A stretch of DNA of 64,000 nucleotides from [Bacillus] selenitireducens MLS10 (GCF_000093085.1 NC_014219.1:1488001-1552000), one strand, 5' to 3'. Shown: positions 24,914 through 34,412, numbered from the stretch's first letter. Notes: generated by a model not told the origin, from the sequence alone. Numbers and translations are program-made.

Positions 24914-26119
24914 TTGTCAATATCTGAATCTGAAAGCAAGGGAAGCCCTGATCAGCGGCTGATTGTCGGGATCCTGACAGCTCCTGAACTCCCTGAAGAA
25001 GTCGTGGCAGATATTAAAGAGGATTTAGCGGAACTGTTACATACGCAGGTGGACCGAGACAGGGACTGGCAGGTGACGACAAAGACCGATCCGCTAAGCG
25101 GAACGGAAGGGTATTCAAAGGCGATTCTCGATGAAACGGCCAAGGTGAAAGAGCAGGAGGGTTGGGATCTTGCGATCAGTGTGACGGACTTGCCGATCTT
25201 TTTTCAGCGACGCCTGATTGTCGCGGATGCGGACGTTAAACGGAATCTGGCGTATCTGTCCATGCCCGCTCTCGGAGCTGCACCGATCAAAAAACGGGTG
25301 AGAGAAGCCGTGATTCAGCTCGTTGAGGACATGCATCATGGTGAAAAAAGCAGCGATCGCGAGCTTCGTGAAGGTGAACATACCCTCAAAGCGGCAGTTG
25401 TGGAAAAAAACGAAGAGGAATTGATGACCAGGCGATTGGCGGAGAGGCTATCCCCGATCAGCCGGCAGACCTATGCCAGGGAAAATTCCGACGTGGATGT
25501 CCGTTTTCTCGTGGAATCAAGGTTCATGGAATTTTTCAGAATGATATCGGGTATGGTACTCGCGAACCGGCCGTGGACGATCTTTCCCGCCTTCAAAAAG
25601 GTGTTGGCGGCGGCATTTGCCACGGGGGCCTACGGCCTGATTTTCCCGAACCTGTGGGGAATGAGCGGAGCATTCACTGAGACGCGTTTGATGATCATGA
25701 TGGTGGTGGCGATCAGTGCCATGGTGAGCTGGATAATTGTGGTTCATCATTTGTGGGAGCCGACAAGTGATCATGAATCCGCCTACCTGTCGAGAATTTA
25801 TAATGCGGCTACAGTGATGACGCTCGGGATTGGTGTGATGTTTTATTATGCAATTCTCTTTCTCTTGTTCTTCTTTGCCGTATTGTTATTTGTTCCGCCG
25901 GATATGCTGAAAGAGGAGCTCGCTGTGACGAGTGTGTCTGTATTTGATTTTCTGACATTGACCTGGCTTGTTGCCTCGGTTGTAACGATCGTTGGCGCCA
26001 TTGGAGCGGGGTTGGAAAACGAGAATACCATTTTAAAGGCAACCTACGGTCACCGGCAGAAGCTGAGGCGTAAAAAGGCGAAAGAGGAGCGGGAAGAAGA
26101 GGAAACTTCGTGGGATTAA
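24914..26119 (+). CDS. orphan membrane protein with four C-terminal helices
   Basis: A 401-residue protein that I do not recognise. The first 210 residues are soluble and charged; LIVGILTAPELPEEV and WDLAISVTDLPIFFQ suggest an alpha/beta domain with beta strands. Four membrane helices follow (about residues 235-385), ending in a basic cytoplasmic tail rich in Lys/Arg/Glu. The start is TTG at 24914 after GGGAGGTG. It is monocistronic, facing rpsD tail to tail. The 24740-24913 spacer shows no clear feature. Confidence 0.65.
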   Translation: MSISESESKGSPDQRLIVGILTAPELPEEVVADIKEDLAELLHTQVDRDRDWQVTTKTDPLSGTEGYSKAILDETAKVKEQEGWDLAISVTDLPIFFQRRLIVADADVKRNLAYLSMPALGAAPIKKRVREAVIQLVEDMHHGEKSSDRELREGEHTLKAAVVEKNEEELMTRRLAERLSPISRQTYARENSDVDVRFLVESRFMEFFRMISGMVLANRPWTIFPAFKKVLAAAFATGAYGLIFPNLWGMSGAFTETRLMIMMVVAISAMVSWIIVVHHLWEPTSDHESAYLSRIYNAATVMTLGIGVMFYYAILFLLFFFAVLLFVPPDMLKEELAVTSVSVFDFLTLTWLVASVVTIVGAIGAGLENENTILKATYGHRQKLRRKKAKEEREEEETSWD

Positions 26120-26151
26120 AGGTGTTCCTCTCATCAGGCGATACGATGGGG

Positions 26152-26193
26152 AAACAAAAAGCACGCCTTCCACAGAATGGAGGCGTGCTGATT
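26152..26193 (-). terminator. terminator of rpsD
   Basis: AGCACGCCT pairs with AGGCGTGCT across a 10-base core. On the minus strand the stem is followed by TTTTTG. The plus-strand neighbour may use it too, with only a weak T-run. Confidence 0.8.
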
Positions 26194-26201
26194 TTGTGCG
26201 A

Positions 26202-26804
26202 TTAACGTGAGTACCACTCAACGATAAGCTGTTCATTGATTTCAGCTGGAAGCTCAGAACGCTCTGGGTAACGGGCGAACTTACCTTCAAGTTTCTCAGC
26301 ATCGAATTCAAGATAGCTTGGCAGGAAGTCGTTCATTTCGATCGCGGATTTCACGACGTCGAGGTTGCGTGACTTCTCGCGGAGTGAGATGCTCTGTCCC
26401 GGTGCTACGCGGTAAGACGGGATGTCAACGCGCTTGCCGTCAACAGTTACGTGACCGTGGTTAACGAGCTGACGTGCCTGACGGCGCGTACGGGCGAGGC
26501 CCAGGCGGTAAACGAGGTTGTCAAGGCGTGATTCAAGAAGAATCATGAAGTTCTCACCGTGGATCCCCTGAAGCTTACCTGCTGCTTCAAATAATGTGTT
26601 AAACTGACGCTCATTCATGCCGTACATGTGACGGAGCTTCTGCTTTTCCTGAAGCTGCAGTCCGTATTCAGATACTTTACGACGTGAGTTCGGGCCGTGT
26701 TGTCCTGGTCCATAAGGACGCTTTGATAATTCTTTTCCTGTGCCACTGAGGGAAATACCCAAACGACGGGATAATTTCCAACTTGGTCCTGTGTAACGAG
26801 CCAT
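26202..26804 (-). CDS. rpsD: 30S ribosomal protein S4
   Basis: A 200-residue primary 16S rRNA-binding protein that begins assembly of the 30S body. It opens with [16 protein letters not shown] and carries the S4 RNA-binding domain [20 protein letters not shown] in the middle. It has no N-terminal zinc cysteines, so it is the zinc-free form. The start is the ATG at 26802-26804 with AAGGAGGAG upstream; an in-frame extension further 5' lies in the leader and is not coding. Monocistronic with a structured leader, as in Bacillus, where S4 represses its own translation. Confidence 0.97.
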   Translation of the reverse strand: MARYTGPSWKLSRRLGISLSGTGKELSKRPYGPGQHGPNSRRKVSEYGLQLQEKQKLRHMYGMNERQFNTLFEAAGKLQGIHGENFMILLESRLDNLVYRLGLARTRRQARQLVNHGHVTVDGKRVDIPSYRVAPGQSISLREKSRNLDVVKSAIEMNDFLPSYLEFDAEKLEGKFARYPERSELPAEINEQLIVEWYSR

Positions 26805-26807
26805 AAT

Positions 26808-26983
26808 TGACTCCTCCTTCGAAATATTAATTTCGTGAAATAAACAGAGTAGTAATCCCAACCGCCAGACATTTCATTTTCGGTATCTTCGCCTCGACAG
26901 CTAGAGGTTACGCAATACCCCTCAACTTAATGTGGGAATGAAATGAACAACCGGATGTTTACTGTGGCTGTCTTATTTGCACA
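26808..26983 (-). promoter_or_regulatory. structured rpsD leader, probable S4 autoregulatory element
   Basis: The leader of about 175 bases can fold: on the minus strand CATTTCATT (26945-26937) pairs perfectly with AATGAAATG (26878-26870). This encloses a hairpin with stem GAGG/CCTC around GGTATTGCGTAA (26925-26899 region). Bacillus rpsD is known to be controlled by S4 binding to its leader. The match to that element is structural inference here. Confidence 0.55.
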
Positions 26984-26989
26984 AATGAC

Positions 26990-27018
26990 ATTGTATAATT
27001 TTCGAGGACGAAAGTCAA
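26990..27018 (-). promoter_or_regulatory. sigma-A promoter of rpsD
   Basis: On the minus strand TTGACT (27018-27013), a 17-base spacer and TACAAT (26995-26990), preceded by T to give TATACAAT-like context. Confidence 0.75.
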
Positions 27019-27041
27019 TACCGTATATGCCCGGATTTTAT

Positions 27042-27069
27042 TTGCATATGACGGTGAGCGATGTATAAT
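27042..27069 (+). promoter_or_regulatory. promoter of the GGDEF gene
   Basis: TTGCAT (27042-27047), 16 bases, TATAAT (27064-27069). Divergent from the rpsD promoter. Confidence 0.6.
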
Positions 27070-27127
27070 GTAAAATAGAACTAGTTTGAACGGATGACAG
27101 GACTCTTTACGGGCGGGTGAATGAAGC

Positions 27128-28849
27128 ATGACGGTACCATCGGTCAACCGAAAGTCGCATTTTTATATGAAGAAAATGGATGACATCATGGCGCAAAAAC
27201 AAATGCCCTGGTCAGGTGAGACACGTCTTTATATTACTGACGGCCAAGGCGAGGTCATCGGTGAATCCCGGCCATTTGCGGATCAGATAAATGCGAAGCG
27301 GTCCATGATGCCCGTGGATAAGTCGGGTGAACTGTACTTGCATTGCGATGTGCGTGATGAGACGGTCACTCAAAATGAGATTGAAGCCTATCTCTTCGGA
27401 CTCGTGGAAGGGGCAACCCTGTTTGCCGATGATGGAGAGAGTCTCATGGATCTTGAGCGTAAGAGGAAAAGCCAGGAACTTCTCTTTCAGGCGAACCGCC
27501 AGTTTCATCACTCCGTCCATGTTCACGAAGTGCTGCACGTCATCGTTGAGGCCATGCTTGAGCTGATCCCGGATTCGGATGTGGAGCTTTATCTTGCGAA
27601 TGACTGGGGTGTGACGGGGATATCCGGCGTCGCTCTCCTTGATTTGCGGCATGACCGAAATGATGAAGCGGCAACGGTTTATGTAAACGGGAAACAAAAG
27701 CAAACGAAAGATAAGGAAACGGGGTGTGATGCTTTTTACGCACCATTGCCAGGCAGACAGGCCGTTTACGGCGTGATGAAAGTCAGTCCCCGTTTTGAAG
27801 AAGCCTTTCACCCCGTCGAGATTGAATTCATCGAGTCGCTTACTGAGCTCGGAGGCAATGCCATTGAGAGCACGGATTTATATGAGCAGTCCAGGCGAAA
27901 CATTGAAGACCTGCAGCTGATTAATCAGACAGCAAAGGCCCTGAATGAAAATCTGAACATGAAAGAAATCCATCAGCTCCTCCGAAAACAGATGAAGCAT
28001 GCCTTCCATGCCGATGAGATCCTATTCGTCATGAACGACAATACATGGGACAATCATGCGGATGATGAGACATCGGAATATCGGGAGAAGCTGATCAAGC
28101 TTCCTGTGATCCAACGTAAAGTTCAGGAGATCAGGGCGAAACGGGACGGTCAGTTTTTGGCCTACTGGGACGATATTGAGGAAGGTGCGCCTTATAAATC
28201 CCTGATGGGTGTTCCGATGTTGCATCAGAAGGATGTGATCGGAACGGTATTGGTCCTTTCGGGGCAGCGTTCCGGCTTTACCTACGATCAGTTCCGCCTG
28301 CTGCAGTCACTGGTACAGCACTCGAGCATGGCTTTTGTGAATGCGATGCTTCATGCCGAGATGCAAAAAGTGATGGTCACGGACTATCTCACCGGGCTGT
28401 ACACGCGGGAATACATGGATCGTGAAATCAGGACATCGATGATCAACGATCACCGGGGTGTGTTTCTGCTCTTTGACGTGGATGCGTTCAAAGATATTAA
28501 TGATGTGTACGGTCATTCAGTCGGAGACGATGTCCTTGTCCAGGTTGCGAATATTCTGAAATGCCGCTTCACCGATATGGCAAGTATTTCTGTTCGTTGG
28601 GGCGGCGAAGAACTGGCGGTTTATCTTAAGAACGGTCTCGTATCCGAGGGGCTCGAACTCGCTGAAGACATTCGCGTCCGCGTTGAACATGAAACAAAAC
28701 CGCAGGTCACTGTATCGTGCGGTGTGTCTGCCTGGTCTTATGGCGGGGAGATGGCGCCAAAACTGAAAGATCTCTTTAATCAGGCAGATGAGGCCATGTA
28801 CCGTGCGAAAAACAGCGGGAAAAACAAAGTGGTAGTCTGTAAAACCTGA
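27128..28849 (+). CDS. GAF-GGDEF protein, probable diguanylate cyclase (YtrP-like)
   Basis: A 573-residue cytoplasmic protein: N-terminal region with a possible PAS/GAF fold, a GAF domain (about residues 255-410) and a C-terminal GGDEF domain (about 415-570). The domain begins DYLTGLYTREYMD and has FDVDAFKDINDVYGHSVGDDVL, but the signature reads GGEEL where active enzymes have GGEEF or GGDEF, and the RxxD inhibition motif is not at its usual distance. Activity is therefore uncertain. It would make or sense cyclic di-GMP. Its place beside rpsD and the fRMsr gene is like ytrP in B. subtilis. Confidence 0.8.
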   Translation: MTVPSVNRKSHFYMKKMDDIMAQKQMPWSGETRLYITDGQGEVIGESRPFADQINAKRSMMPVDKSGELYLHCDVRDETVTQNEIEAYLFGLVEGATLFADDGESLMDLERKRKSQELLFQANRQFHHSVHVHEVLHVIVEAMLELIPDSDVELYLANDWGVTGISGVALLDLRHDRNDEAATVYVNGKQKQTKDKETGCDAFYAPLPGRQAVYGVMKVSPRFEEAFHPVEIEFIESLTELGGNAIESTDLYEQSRRNIEDLQLINQTAKALNENLNMKEIHQLLRKQMKHAFHADEILFVMNDNTWDNHADDETSEYREKLIKLPVIQRKVQEIRAKRDGQFLAYWDDIEEGAPYKSLMGVPMLHQKDVIGTVLVLSGQRSGFTYDQFRLLQSLVQHSSMAFVNAMLHAEMQKVMVTDYLTGLYTREYMDREIRTSMINDHRGVFLLFDVDAFKDINDVYGHSVGDDVLVQVANILKCRFTDMASISVRWGGEELAVYLKNGLVSEGLELAEDIRVRVEHETKPQVTVSCGVSAWSYGGEMAPKLKDLFNQADEAMYRAKNSGKNKVVVCKT

Positions 28850-28853
28850 ATGA

Positions 28854-28904
28854 AACAAGCTCCCGGGATCCGTGTCACGACGACAGGTTTCCGGGAGCTT
28901 GTTT
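28854..28904. terminator. bidirectional terminator between GGDEF gene and fRMsr gene
   Basis: AACAAGCTCCCGG pairs with CCGGGAGCTTGTT around a 20-odd base loop; T-rich on the plus side and A-rich on the other. Confidence 0.85.
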
Positions 28905-28913
28905 GTTGTTTCG

Positions 28914-29405
28914 TTATGAACTTTGTCGCAGATGTTTCGTGAGGATCTCTGTAAAGGCTTCAAGACCTTGCTGGTCTTCTTCACTGAACCGGCTGAATGA
29001 AGGGCTGTCGATATCGAGAACCCCGTACAGGTCGCCATCGAGATAGATGGGAATCACGATTTCGCTGTTGCTTGCTGCATCGCAGGCGATGTGGCCAGGG
29101 AATTCGTGGACATTATCAATACGCTGGGTCATACCTTCACTGACGGCGGTTCCGCATACCCCTTTGCCTTTTGGAATGCGGACACAGGCAGGAAGTCCCT
29201 GGAAGGGGCCGAGGATCAGTTCATCCTGTTTCATCAGATAAAAGCCGACCCAATTGACCTCTTTCAGAAATTGGTTTAACAAAGAGGAAGCATTGCTCAA
29301 ATGTGCGATCCGGTCATATTCACCGGAAAGAAGGGCATCAAGCTGCCTGTTCAGCTGTTTATACTGTTCCGAAACGGTGCCACTGTACGTTAAAGATTCA
29401 AACAT
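28914..29405 (-). CDS. free methionine-(R)-sulfoxide reductase (GAF type)
   Basis: About 163 residues forming a single GAF domain that reduces free methionine-R-sulfoxide (fRMsr, B. subtilis YtsP). NWVGFYLMK, LILGPFQGLPACVRIPKGKGVCG and HIACDAASNSEIVIPI are the family landmarks and supply the three conserved cysteines. The start is placed at the ATG giving MFESL, as in relatives; an upstream GTG adds five residues. Cytoplasmic oxidative-damage repair. Confidence 0.88.
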   Translation of the reverse strand: MFESLTYSGTVSEQYKQLNRQLDALLSGEYDRIAHLSNASSLLNQFLKEVNWVGFYLMKQDELILGPFQGLPACVRIPKGKGVCGTAVSEGMTQRIDNVHEFPGHIACDAASNSEIVIPIYLDGDLYGVLDIDSPSFSRFSEEDQQGLEAFTEILTKHLRQSS

Positions 29406-29428
29406 GATGGTATCACTCACTTTCTGTT

Positions 29429-30262
29429 TCAGTCGTCTTGCATGCCTTCATCGTAAGGGGGCAAGAATGGCTTGATTGTATCATACCCCTGGCCGATGCC
29501 TAAAGCAGAATGCGCATCGGAGCCATACACAAGGGGGATACCGAGCTGACGGGCCTCTTCGATGATATAAGGAGGCGGGTACGTCTCTTTGCAGAGCGGT
29601 TTGACGAGGCCTGCACCGTTGACATCGAGCATGTATCCCCGGTTTTTGATCCGGTTCAGAATATCCCTCAGATCTTTGCTGTCATCAAAATCCCGCGCGA
29701 AGGACGTTTGGAATTTGTGAACAAGGGAGATATGGCCGATCCGGATCGGCAAGGAAGAGTTCAGATTGGCCTCTATGCTCATCCGGACGGTCCGGTAATA
29801 GTGAGCATAGAGTGCGTTCAGGCCGCCAAGTCGGCGGATTGCGTCGCCGAATGCGGCTTCATCGAAGTCGATGCAGATATAGCCGCCATCCGGCATCTGA
29901 ATAAAATGAACCGAGAGAATCACTTCATCAAGGTCCGGTTCAAAAGAAGCCAGCAGCGAAGCGGTCTCCTCTTCGAACCCTTCGATATAATCGACTTCAA
30001 GGCCGCACAGAATCCGGATCTGAGTGGCATATTTTTTCTTCAGCCGTTCGATGTCCTGCACATACGCACGCAGATCCGAGTGAGCCATGGCGCTGTCCTT
30101 GTCAGGGACCGGGTCTGTGAATCCGTTCGGAAGCGGCGCGTGTTCGGTAAACGTGATCTGTTCAAAACCCAAGGAAATTGCGCGTTTCACATAGTCTTCC
30201 AAAGGGTCATTGGATCCGTGCGGGCAATAAGGGGAATGGATGTGTCCATCAATGTTGGGCAT
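29429..30262 (-). CDS. hisJ: histidinol-phosphatase, PHP family
   Basis: A 277-residue metal-dependent phosphatase removing phosphate from L-histidinol phosphate, the penultimate step of histidine synthesis. DGHIHSPYCPHG gives the first metal ligands, TFTEHAPLP, GLEVDYIEG, SVHFI, RIGHISL and YGSDAHS the rest of the PHP set. Matches B. subtilis HisJ (YtvP) in length and position next to the fRMsr gene. Read from ATG at 30262. Confidence 0.92.
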   Translation of the reverse strand: MPNIDGHIHSPYCPHGSNDPLEDYVKRAISLGFEQITFTEHAPLPNGFTDPVPDKDSAMAHSDLRAYVQDIERLKKKYATQIRILCGLEVDYIEGFEEETASLLASFEPDLDEVILSVHFIQMPDGGYICIDFDEAAFGDAIRRLGGLNALYAHYYRTVRMSIEANLNSSLPIRIGHISLVHKFQTSFARDFDDSKDLRDILNRIKNRGYMLDVNGAGLVKPLCKETYPPPYIIEEARQLGIPLVYGSDAHSALGIGQGYDTIKPFLPPYDEGMQDD

Positions 30263-30402
30263 GAGGGTTCTCTCCTTTAACGGGTTGTAAAAATGTTCAT
30301 ATTGACCATTCAGATTTGCTCTTCATATGGTATGATAGTGAAAAAGGAAACGTATGTGAATCCAGCATATCATGAAGCAGACAACAAGGAGGTTCGGATG
30401 CA

Positions 30403-32118
30403 TTGCTGAATGTTATCTATATTATCATAGGTCTGTTCTTGGTCATAACCATTTACAGTGCCTGGCAAAGAAGACAGCTGTATAAAGAAGTCGACCGGTT
30501 GGAGAATGAGAAGATCAAGCTGATGAATGAACCGGTGGCAGAAGAGTTGAAACGGATAAAAGGTCTCACCATGTCCGGTGAAACGGAAGAACGATTTGAA
30601 CAATGGCGGGAAGAGTGGGATTACATAGTAACCAAATTGCTCCCGAATATTGAAGAGCGCCTGTTTGACATTGAAGAACTTGCGAACAAGTACCGATTTA
30701 TTTCGGCAAAGAAGAAATGCTCGTTTGTCGATGAGGAACTGTCTCAGATCGAAGGACGCATGAAAGAGATCATCAAAGAAGTGGATGAGCTTGTCGACAG
30801 TGAAGAGAAGAACCGTGAAGAAGTGCTTGACGTTCAGAGCGAGTTTGATCACGCCATGAAGCTTCTCATGGAACAGAAGGCGTCACTTGGCGGTGCCGGC
30901 GACAGCCTGGAGAACCGCTTCAGAGCCATTGAAGAGAATTTCCCCGAGTTTGACGAGCTGACAGAGGACGGGAACTATCTTCAGGCGAGAGAGCTGCTTC
31001 TGAAGACACGTGAACAGCTCCGTGAAGAAATCCGTCTCATGGAAAGCGTGCCTCAGTATCTGGTCAAAATGGAAAAGGATCTCCCGCGACAGCTTAATGA
31101 TATTCAGGCTGGCATCAAGGAAATGGAAGAGAGCGGTTTTGAAATGAAGCACTTCTCCATCAGCTGGCAACTCGGCGAATTGAGACAGCGTCTGATTACC
31201 CTTTTGCCTCTCGTTGAAAAGCTTCAGCTTAACGATGTCGACGGTCCTTTGCAGCGGATCGACGAGGAGATCGAACAGATTTACGAAACTCTCGAACAGG
31301 AAGTGCTGTCAAAAGATGCTTGTGTGAAGCAACTGCCCTCAATTGAACAGAAGGTGGACGCAATTCCTGAGCGCATGGACCATTTGCGATCTGAAATTGA
31401 AGCGGTGAAGCTGAACTACCAACTCGATGAAGAAGAAGAATCGCGCGCGCTGGATTATGAGAAAAAAGGCAAAGAACTGAGTGGGCGTTTTGCGGCATTG
31501 AAAGACGCTTTCGAGGAAAAAAAGCAATCCAATACTTCCTTGCGTAAACAGCTTGCCGACCTCGATGAGACTGTTTCAAAACTGCTTGAAGACACGGTAT
31601 CGATGCAGGAAGGTTTTGCGGACATGCGTGCCGATGAACATAAAGCGGCTCAACAGCTTGCGAAATCAAGACGCAGCATCCAGGCCTCTGAAAAACGGAT
31701 CAGACGAAGCAATATTCCGGAAATTCCGGAACAGGTGATCCTCGCTCTTGACGATGCAAAAGAGCGGGTGGAAGATGCCCGTAAAGAACTTTCAGAAGTG
31801 CCGATAGCCATGAAACGTGTCAACGAAAAAACGGAAGCGGCCGTTAAAGAAGCCGATGCGGTGCATGAATTGGTGGATATCACGATCCATCACGCAGCTC
31901 TTGCTGAGCGGGTGATTCAATACGGAAACCGTTTCAGAAGCAACAATGATCACGTACAGATCAACCTGCTGAAGGCAGAGGACCGATTCCGAACCGGTCT
32001 GTATGACGAAGCATTGCAACTGTCCCTTGAAGCAGTGAGTTTTGTTGAACCGGATTCAGCTGAGCAGTTCCAACAGGAAGCTTATGCAGGAAAAGAATCG
32101 GGTATGGTTCATACATAA
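30403..32118 (+). CDS. ezrA: septation ring formation regulator EzrA
   Basis: A 571-residue membrane-anchored division protein that restrains FtsZ ring assembly and helps couple division to wall synthesis. One N-terminal helix (about 2-21, outside to inside) is followed by spectrin-like coiled coils across the remaining 540 residues. The C-terminal NRFRSNNDHVQINLLKAEDRF carries the conserved QNR-like patch. The start is TTG at 30403, ten bases after AAGGAGG. Position after hisJ is as in B. subtilis, though nifZ and thiI, which follow it there, are missing. Confidence 0.93.
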   Translation: MLNVIYIIIGLFLVITIYSAWQRRQLYKEVDRLENEKIKLMNEPVAEELKRIKGLTMSGETEERFEQWREEWDYIVTKLLPNIEERLFDIEELANKYRFISAKKKCSFVDEELSQIEGRMKEIIKEVDELVDSEEKNREEVLDVQSEFDHAMKLLMEQKASLGGAGDSLENRFRAIEENFPEFDELTEDGNYLQARELLLKTREQLREEIRLMESVPQYLVKMEKDLPRQLNDIQAGIKEMEESGFEMKHFSISWQLGELRQRLITLLPLVEKLQLNDVDGPLQRIDEEIEQIYETLEQEVLSKDACVKQLPSIEQKVDAIPERMDHLRSEIEAVKLNYQLDEEEESRALDYEKKGKELSGRFAALKDAFEEKKQSNTSLRKQLADLDETVSKLLEDTVSMQEGFADMRADEHKAAQQLAKSRRSIQASEKRIRRSNIPEIPEQVILALDDAKERVEDARKELSEVPIAMKRVNEKTEAAVKEADAVHELVDITIHHAALAERVIQYGNRFRSNNDHVQINLLKAEDRFRTGLYDEALQLSLEAVSFVEPDSAEQFQQEAYAGKESGMVHT

Positions 32119-32132
32119 GGAGCTGACTGTTT

Positions 32133-32561
32133 ATGAATAAAGAGCGCTGGGTCGTGGCAGGTGTTGCTGTCGTAGCTGTATCGATATGGGGGGTTCTCCT
32201 TTTCACAATATTCTCCACGCCGGATGAACCGGAGATGGCTGACGATCCGATCAGCGAAAATGGAGACGGGTTGGCGGATATGTATGAAGACGCATTAGAA
32301 GAAGATGATACATTCCCATCTCCCCCTGACGATATACCAGAAAGTTCTGATCCTGATCCTGCCGAGGAGGAAGCATCTCCGGGAGATGGGAATGCCCCGA
32401 CCGAGGAACCGGTTCAAGAGGATGCAGAGGATACCGATGAATCTGTTGACCGTCGTGCTTCGATGCGGACAAGAGGGATCCATCCCGGAGATTTCCAGGA
32501 CATTGCTCCTGACGGCATTGCATCCATTGATGATGTTCTTGAACGACTCGAAGAAGAATAA
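32133..32561 (+). CDS. small acidic membrane-anchored protein
   Basis: A 142-residue protein with an N-terminal transmembrane helix (about 7-27) and a very acidic, Pro-rich low-complexity stretch (about 30-108), ending with SIDDVLERLEEE. I know no family. It lies 14 bases after ezrA and ahead of a terminator, so it shares the ezrA transcript; a link to division or envelope work is inference from position. The low-complexity acidic region fits adaptation of exposed proteins to salt. Confidence 0.6.
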   Translation: MNKERWVVAGVAVVAVSIWGVLLFTIFSTPDEPEMADDPISENGDGLADMYEDALEEDDTFPSPPDDIPESSDPDPAEEEASPGDGNAPTEEPVQEDAEDTDESVDRRASMRTRGIHPGDFQDIAPDGIASIDDVLERLEEE

Positions 32562-32569
32562 AATGATTT

Positions 32570-32613
32570 GATGCACAGTGATCGATTCTGCTGTGCATCT
32601 CTTTACTTTTTCA
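32570..32613 (+). terminator. terminator of ezrA unit
   Basis: GATGCACAG pairs with CTGTGCATC over a 12-base loop, then CTTTACTTTTT. Confidence 0.78.
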
Positions 32614-32769
32614 GGGGGCCGTTACCGTCGAGTGCAAGTGATAGCGATTTGTTTGATAAGAGAATGGCTGTTTCGTCCAAAATCAGCTTCCGGAACTGAA
32701 GCTTTGGGCGTTCAAAATTGATGGCAAAGCTCATAACCGCATGATAGTAAAGACAGGAGTGATGGGATC

Positions 32770-34380
32770 ATGGCAACGATTTATTATAATGGTTCGGTTC
32801 GAACAATGAATGAGGCGTCGGATGTAACCGAAGCGGTGGTGACCGAAGATGGGATCATTCTCGAAACGGGTTCGGAACGTGACATGAGAGCCCGTTACGG
32901 CGACCGTATTTCCCGGGAAATTGATATAAAAGGCGGCTGCATGTATCCTGGATTCACTGACAGCCATTTGCATATGATCGGTCACGGGGAGAAGCTCTTG
33001 ACCCTTGACGTATCGACGGCAACAAGCATTGAGGTACTTCAGGAGAAGCTCAGGGAAAAGGCGCGGGCGACGCCGGTCGGGGAATGGGTCATTGCTGAAG
33101 GATTTAACGACAATTTTTATCCGGACAGGCGCATTCCGGACAGGCGGGTTCTCGATGAAGTCAGCACCGATCATCCGATTCTGATTACCCGGGTATGCAG
33201 GCACGCTGTGGTTGTGAACACAAAGGCCATCACCCGGGCGGGCCTTTCAAAAGAGACGCCTGACCCTTCCGGGGGACGTATTGAACGCTACCCGGACGGT
33301 GAGCCGACAGGTTATCTTCATGATCAGGCGCAGGAACTCGTTAAATACTGTTTACCCGTTCAGAAGTTTGCCGATATCGAACGGGCGCTGCATACGTCTG
33401 TTCAGGATCTGCTTGCAAACGGGTTTACGGGAGGACATACAGAGGATCTGTTCTACTACGGCAACCCCGTTGAAACCGTCCGGGTGTTTGAGGATGTGAT
33501 AGACGGTACAAACTGCAAATTCCGCACATCTTTGCTCGTACACCATGAAGCGGCGAAAGTGGTGTTTGACACCTACCCGGATGGACCGAGGCCGTCATAC
33601 ATCGATTTCAATGCCGTGAAAATATTTACGGACGGAGCCCTCGGGGGCAGGACAGCCTATTTGAGTGAACCTTATGCGGATCAACCTGACACGCAGGGGG
33701 TGGCGATCCATACACAGGAACAGCTGACTGCGCTGGTAAGTCTCGCGAGAAGTTACAGGATGCCAGTTGCGGTTCATGCCATTGGCGATCAGGCACTAGA
33801 GGAGACATTGACGGCAATCGAAGCCCATCCACCACCGACTGGCAAACGTGATCGCATCATTCATGCCCAGATCTTAAGGCCTGAACTGATAGAGCGGATG
33901 AAAGCATCGCCAGTTGTATTGGATCTCCAGCCAAGGTTTACCATTTCCGATTTCCCTTGGGTGACAGAAAGACTAGGCAATGAGCGTATTCAAAGCTGCT
34001 ATGCCTGGAAAACGCTTCTTGAAGAAGGCCTCATGTGTGCGGGGGGATCGGATGCCCCGATTGAACCGGTCAGTCCCATGGAGGGCATCTATGCGGCGGT
34101 GATGCGGCGAAGTCCCGGCGATAACCATGAAGGTTATATGCCGGATCAGAAACTGAGCCTGCATCAGGCGATCAGCCTGTATACACACGGAGCCGCACAG
34201 GCGGTGGGAATGGAACACCGGAGAGGCCAGGTCCGGGCGGACTATGATGCGGATTTCACGATTCTTGAACAGGATCTGTTTGCCCTGTCCCCGGAAGACT
34301 GGCTGTCGGTGAAGACGCTGATGACGGTGGTGGATGATACGATTATGTATGAATCGGACCCTGACAGTCTGCGGGATTGA
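32770..34380 (+). CDS. YtcJ-like metal-dependent amidohydrolase
   Basis: A 536-residue member of the amidohydrolase-3 family. PGFTDSHLHMIGHG carries the first metal-binding histidines, VAVHAIGDQAL a later one and GGSDAPIEP the catalytic Asp. The small strands at both ends form the composite beta-domain. It is cytoplasmic and monocistronic. Relatives hydrolyse N-substituted amides, and their physiological substrates are mostly unknown; I cannot narrow this one. Confidence 0.82.
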   Translation: MATIYYNGSVRTMNEASDVTEAVVTEDGIILETGSERDMRARYGDRISREIDIKGGCMYPGFTDSHLHMIGHGEKLLTLDVSTATSIEVLQEKLREKARATPVGEWVIAEGFNDNFYPDRRIPDRRVLDEVSTDHPILITRVCRHAVVVNTKAITRAGLSKETPDPSGGRIERYPDGEPTGYLHDQAQELVKYCLPVQKFADIERALHTSVQDLLANGFTGGHTEDLFYYGNPVETVRVFEDVIDGTNCKFRTSLLVHHEAAKVVFDTYPDGPRPSYIDFNAVKIFTDGALGGRTAYLSEPYADQPDTQGVAIHTQEQLTALVSLARSYRMPVAVHAIGDQALEETLTAIEAHPPPTGKRDRIIHAQILRPELIERMKASPVVLDLQPRFTISDFPWVTERLGNERIQSCYAWKTLLEEGLMCAGGSDAPIEPVSPMEGIYAAVMRRSPGDNHEGYMPDQKLSLHQAISLYTHGAAQAVGMEHRRGQVRADYDADFTILEQDLFALSPEDWLSVKTLMTVVDDTIMYESDPDSLRD

Positions 34381-34412
34381 CTGTCCGGGGTCAGGTGTCT
34401 GACCCCGGACAG
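34381..34412. repeat. perfect palindrome of 14-base arms after the amidohydrolase gene
   Basis: CTGTCCGGGGTCAG, a four-base GTGT loop, then CTGACCCCGGACAG. It begins directly after the stop codon and is followed on the plus strand by A, not T, so it is not an ordinary plus-strand terminator. Its GGGGTCAG core resembles short palindromic repeats scattered in some Bacillus genomes. Confidence 0.6.

Noticed and set aside
30302-30340. ezrA promoter TTGACC ... TATGAT
   Set aside because: The spacer is 23 bases, too long for a functional sigma-A promoter.
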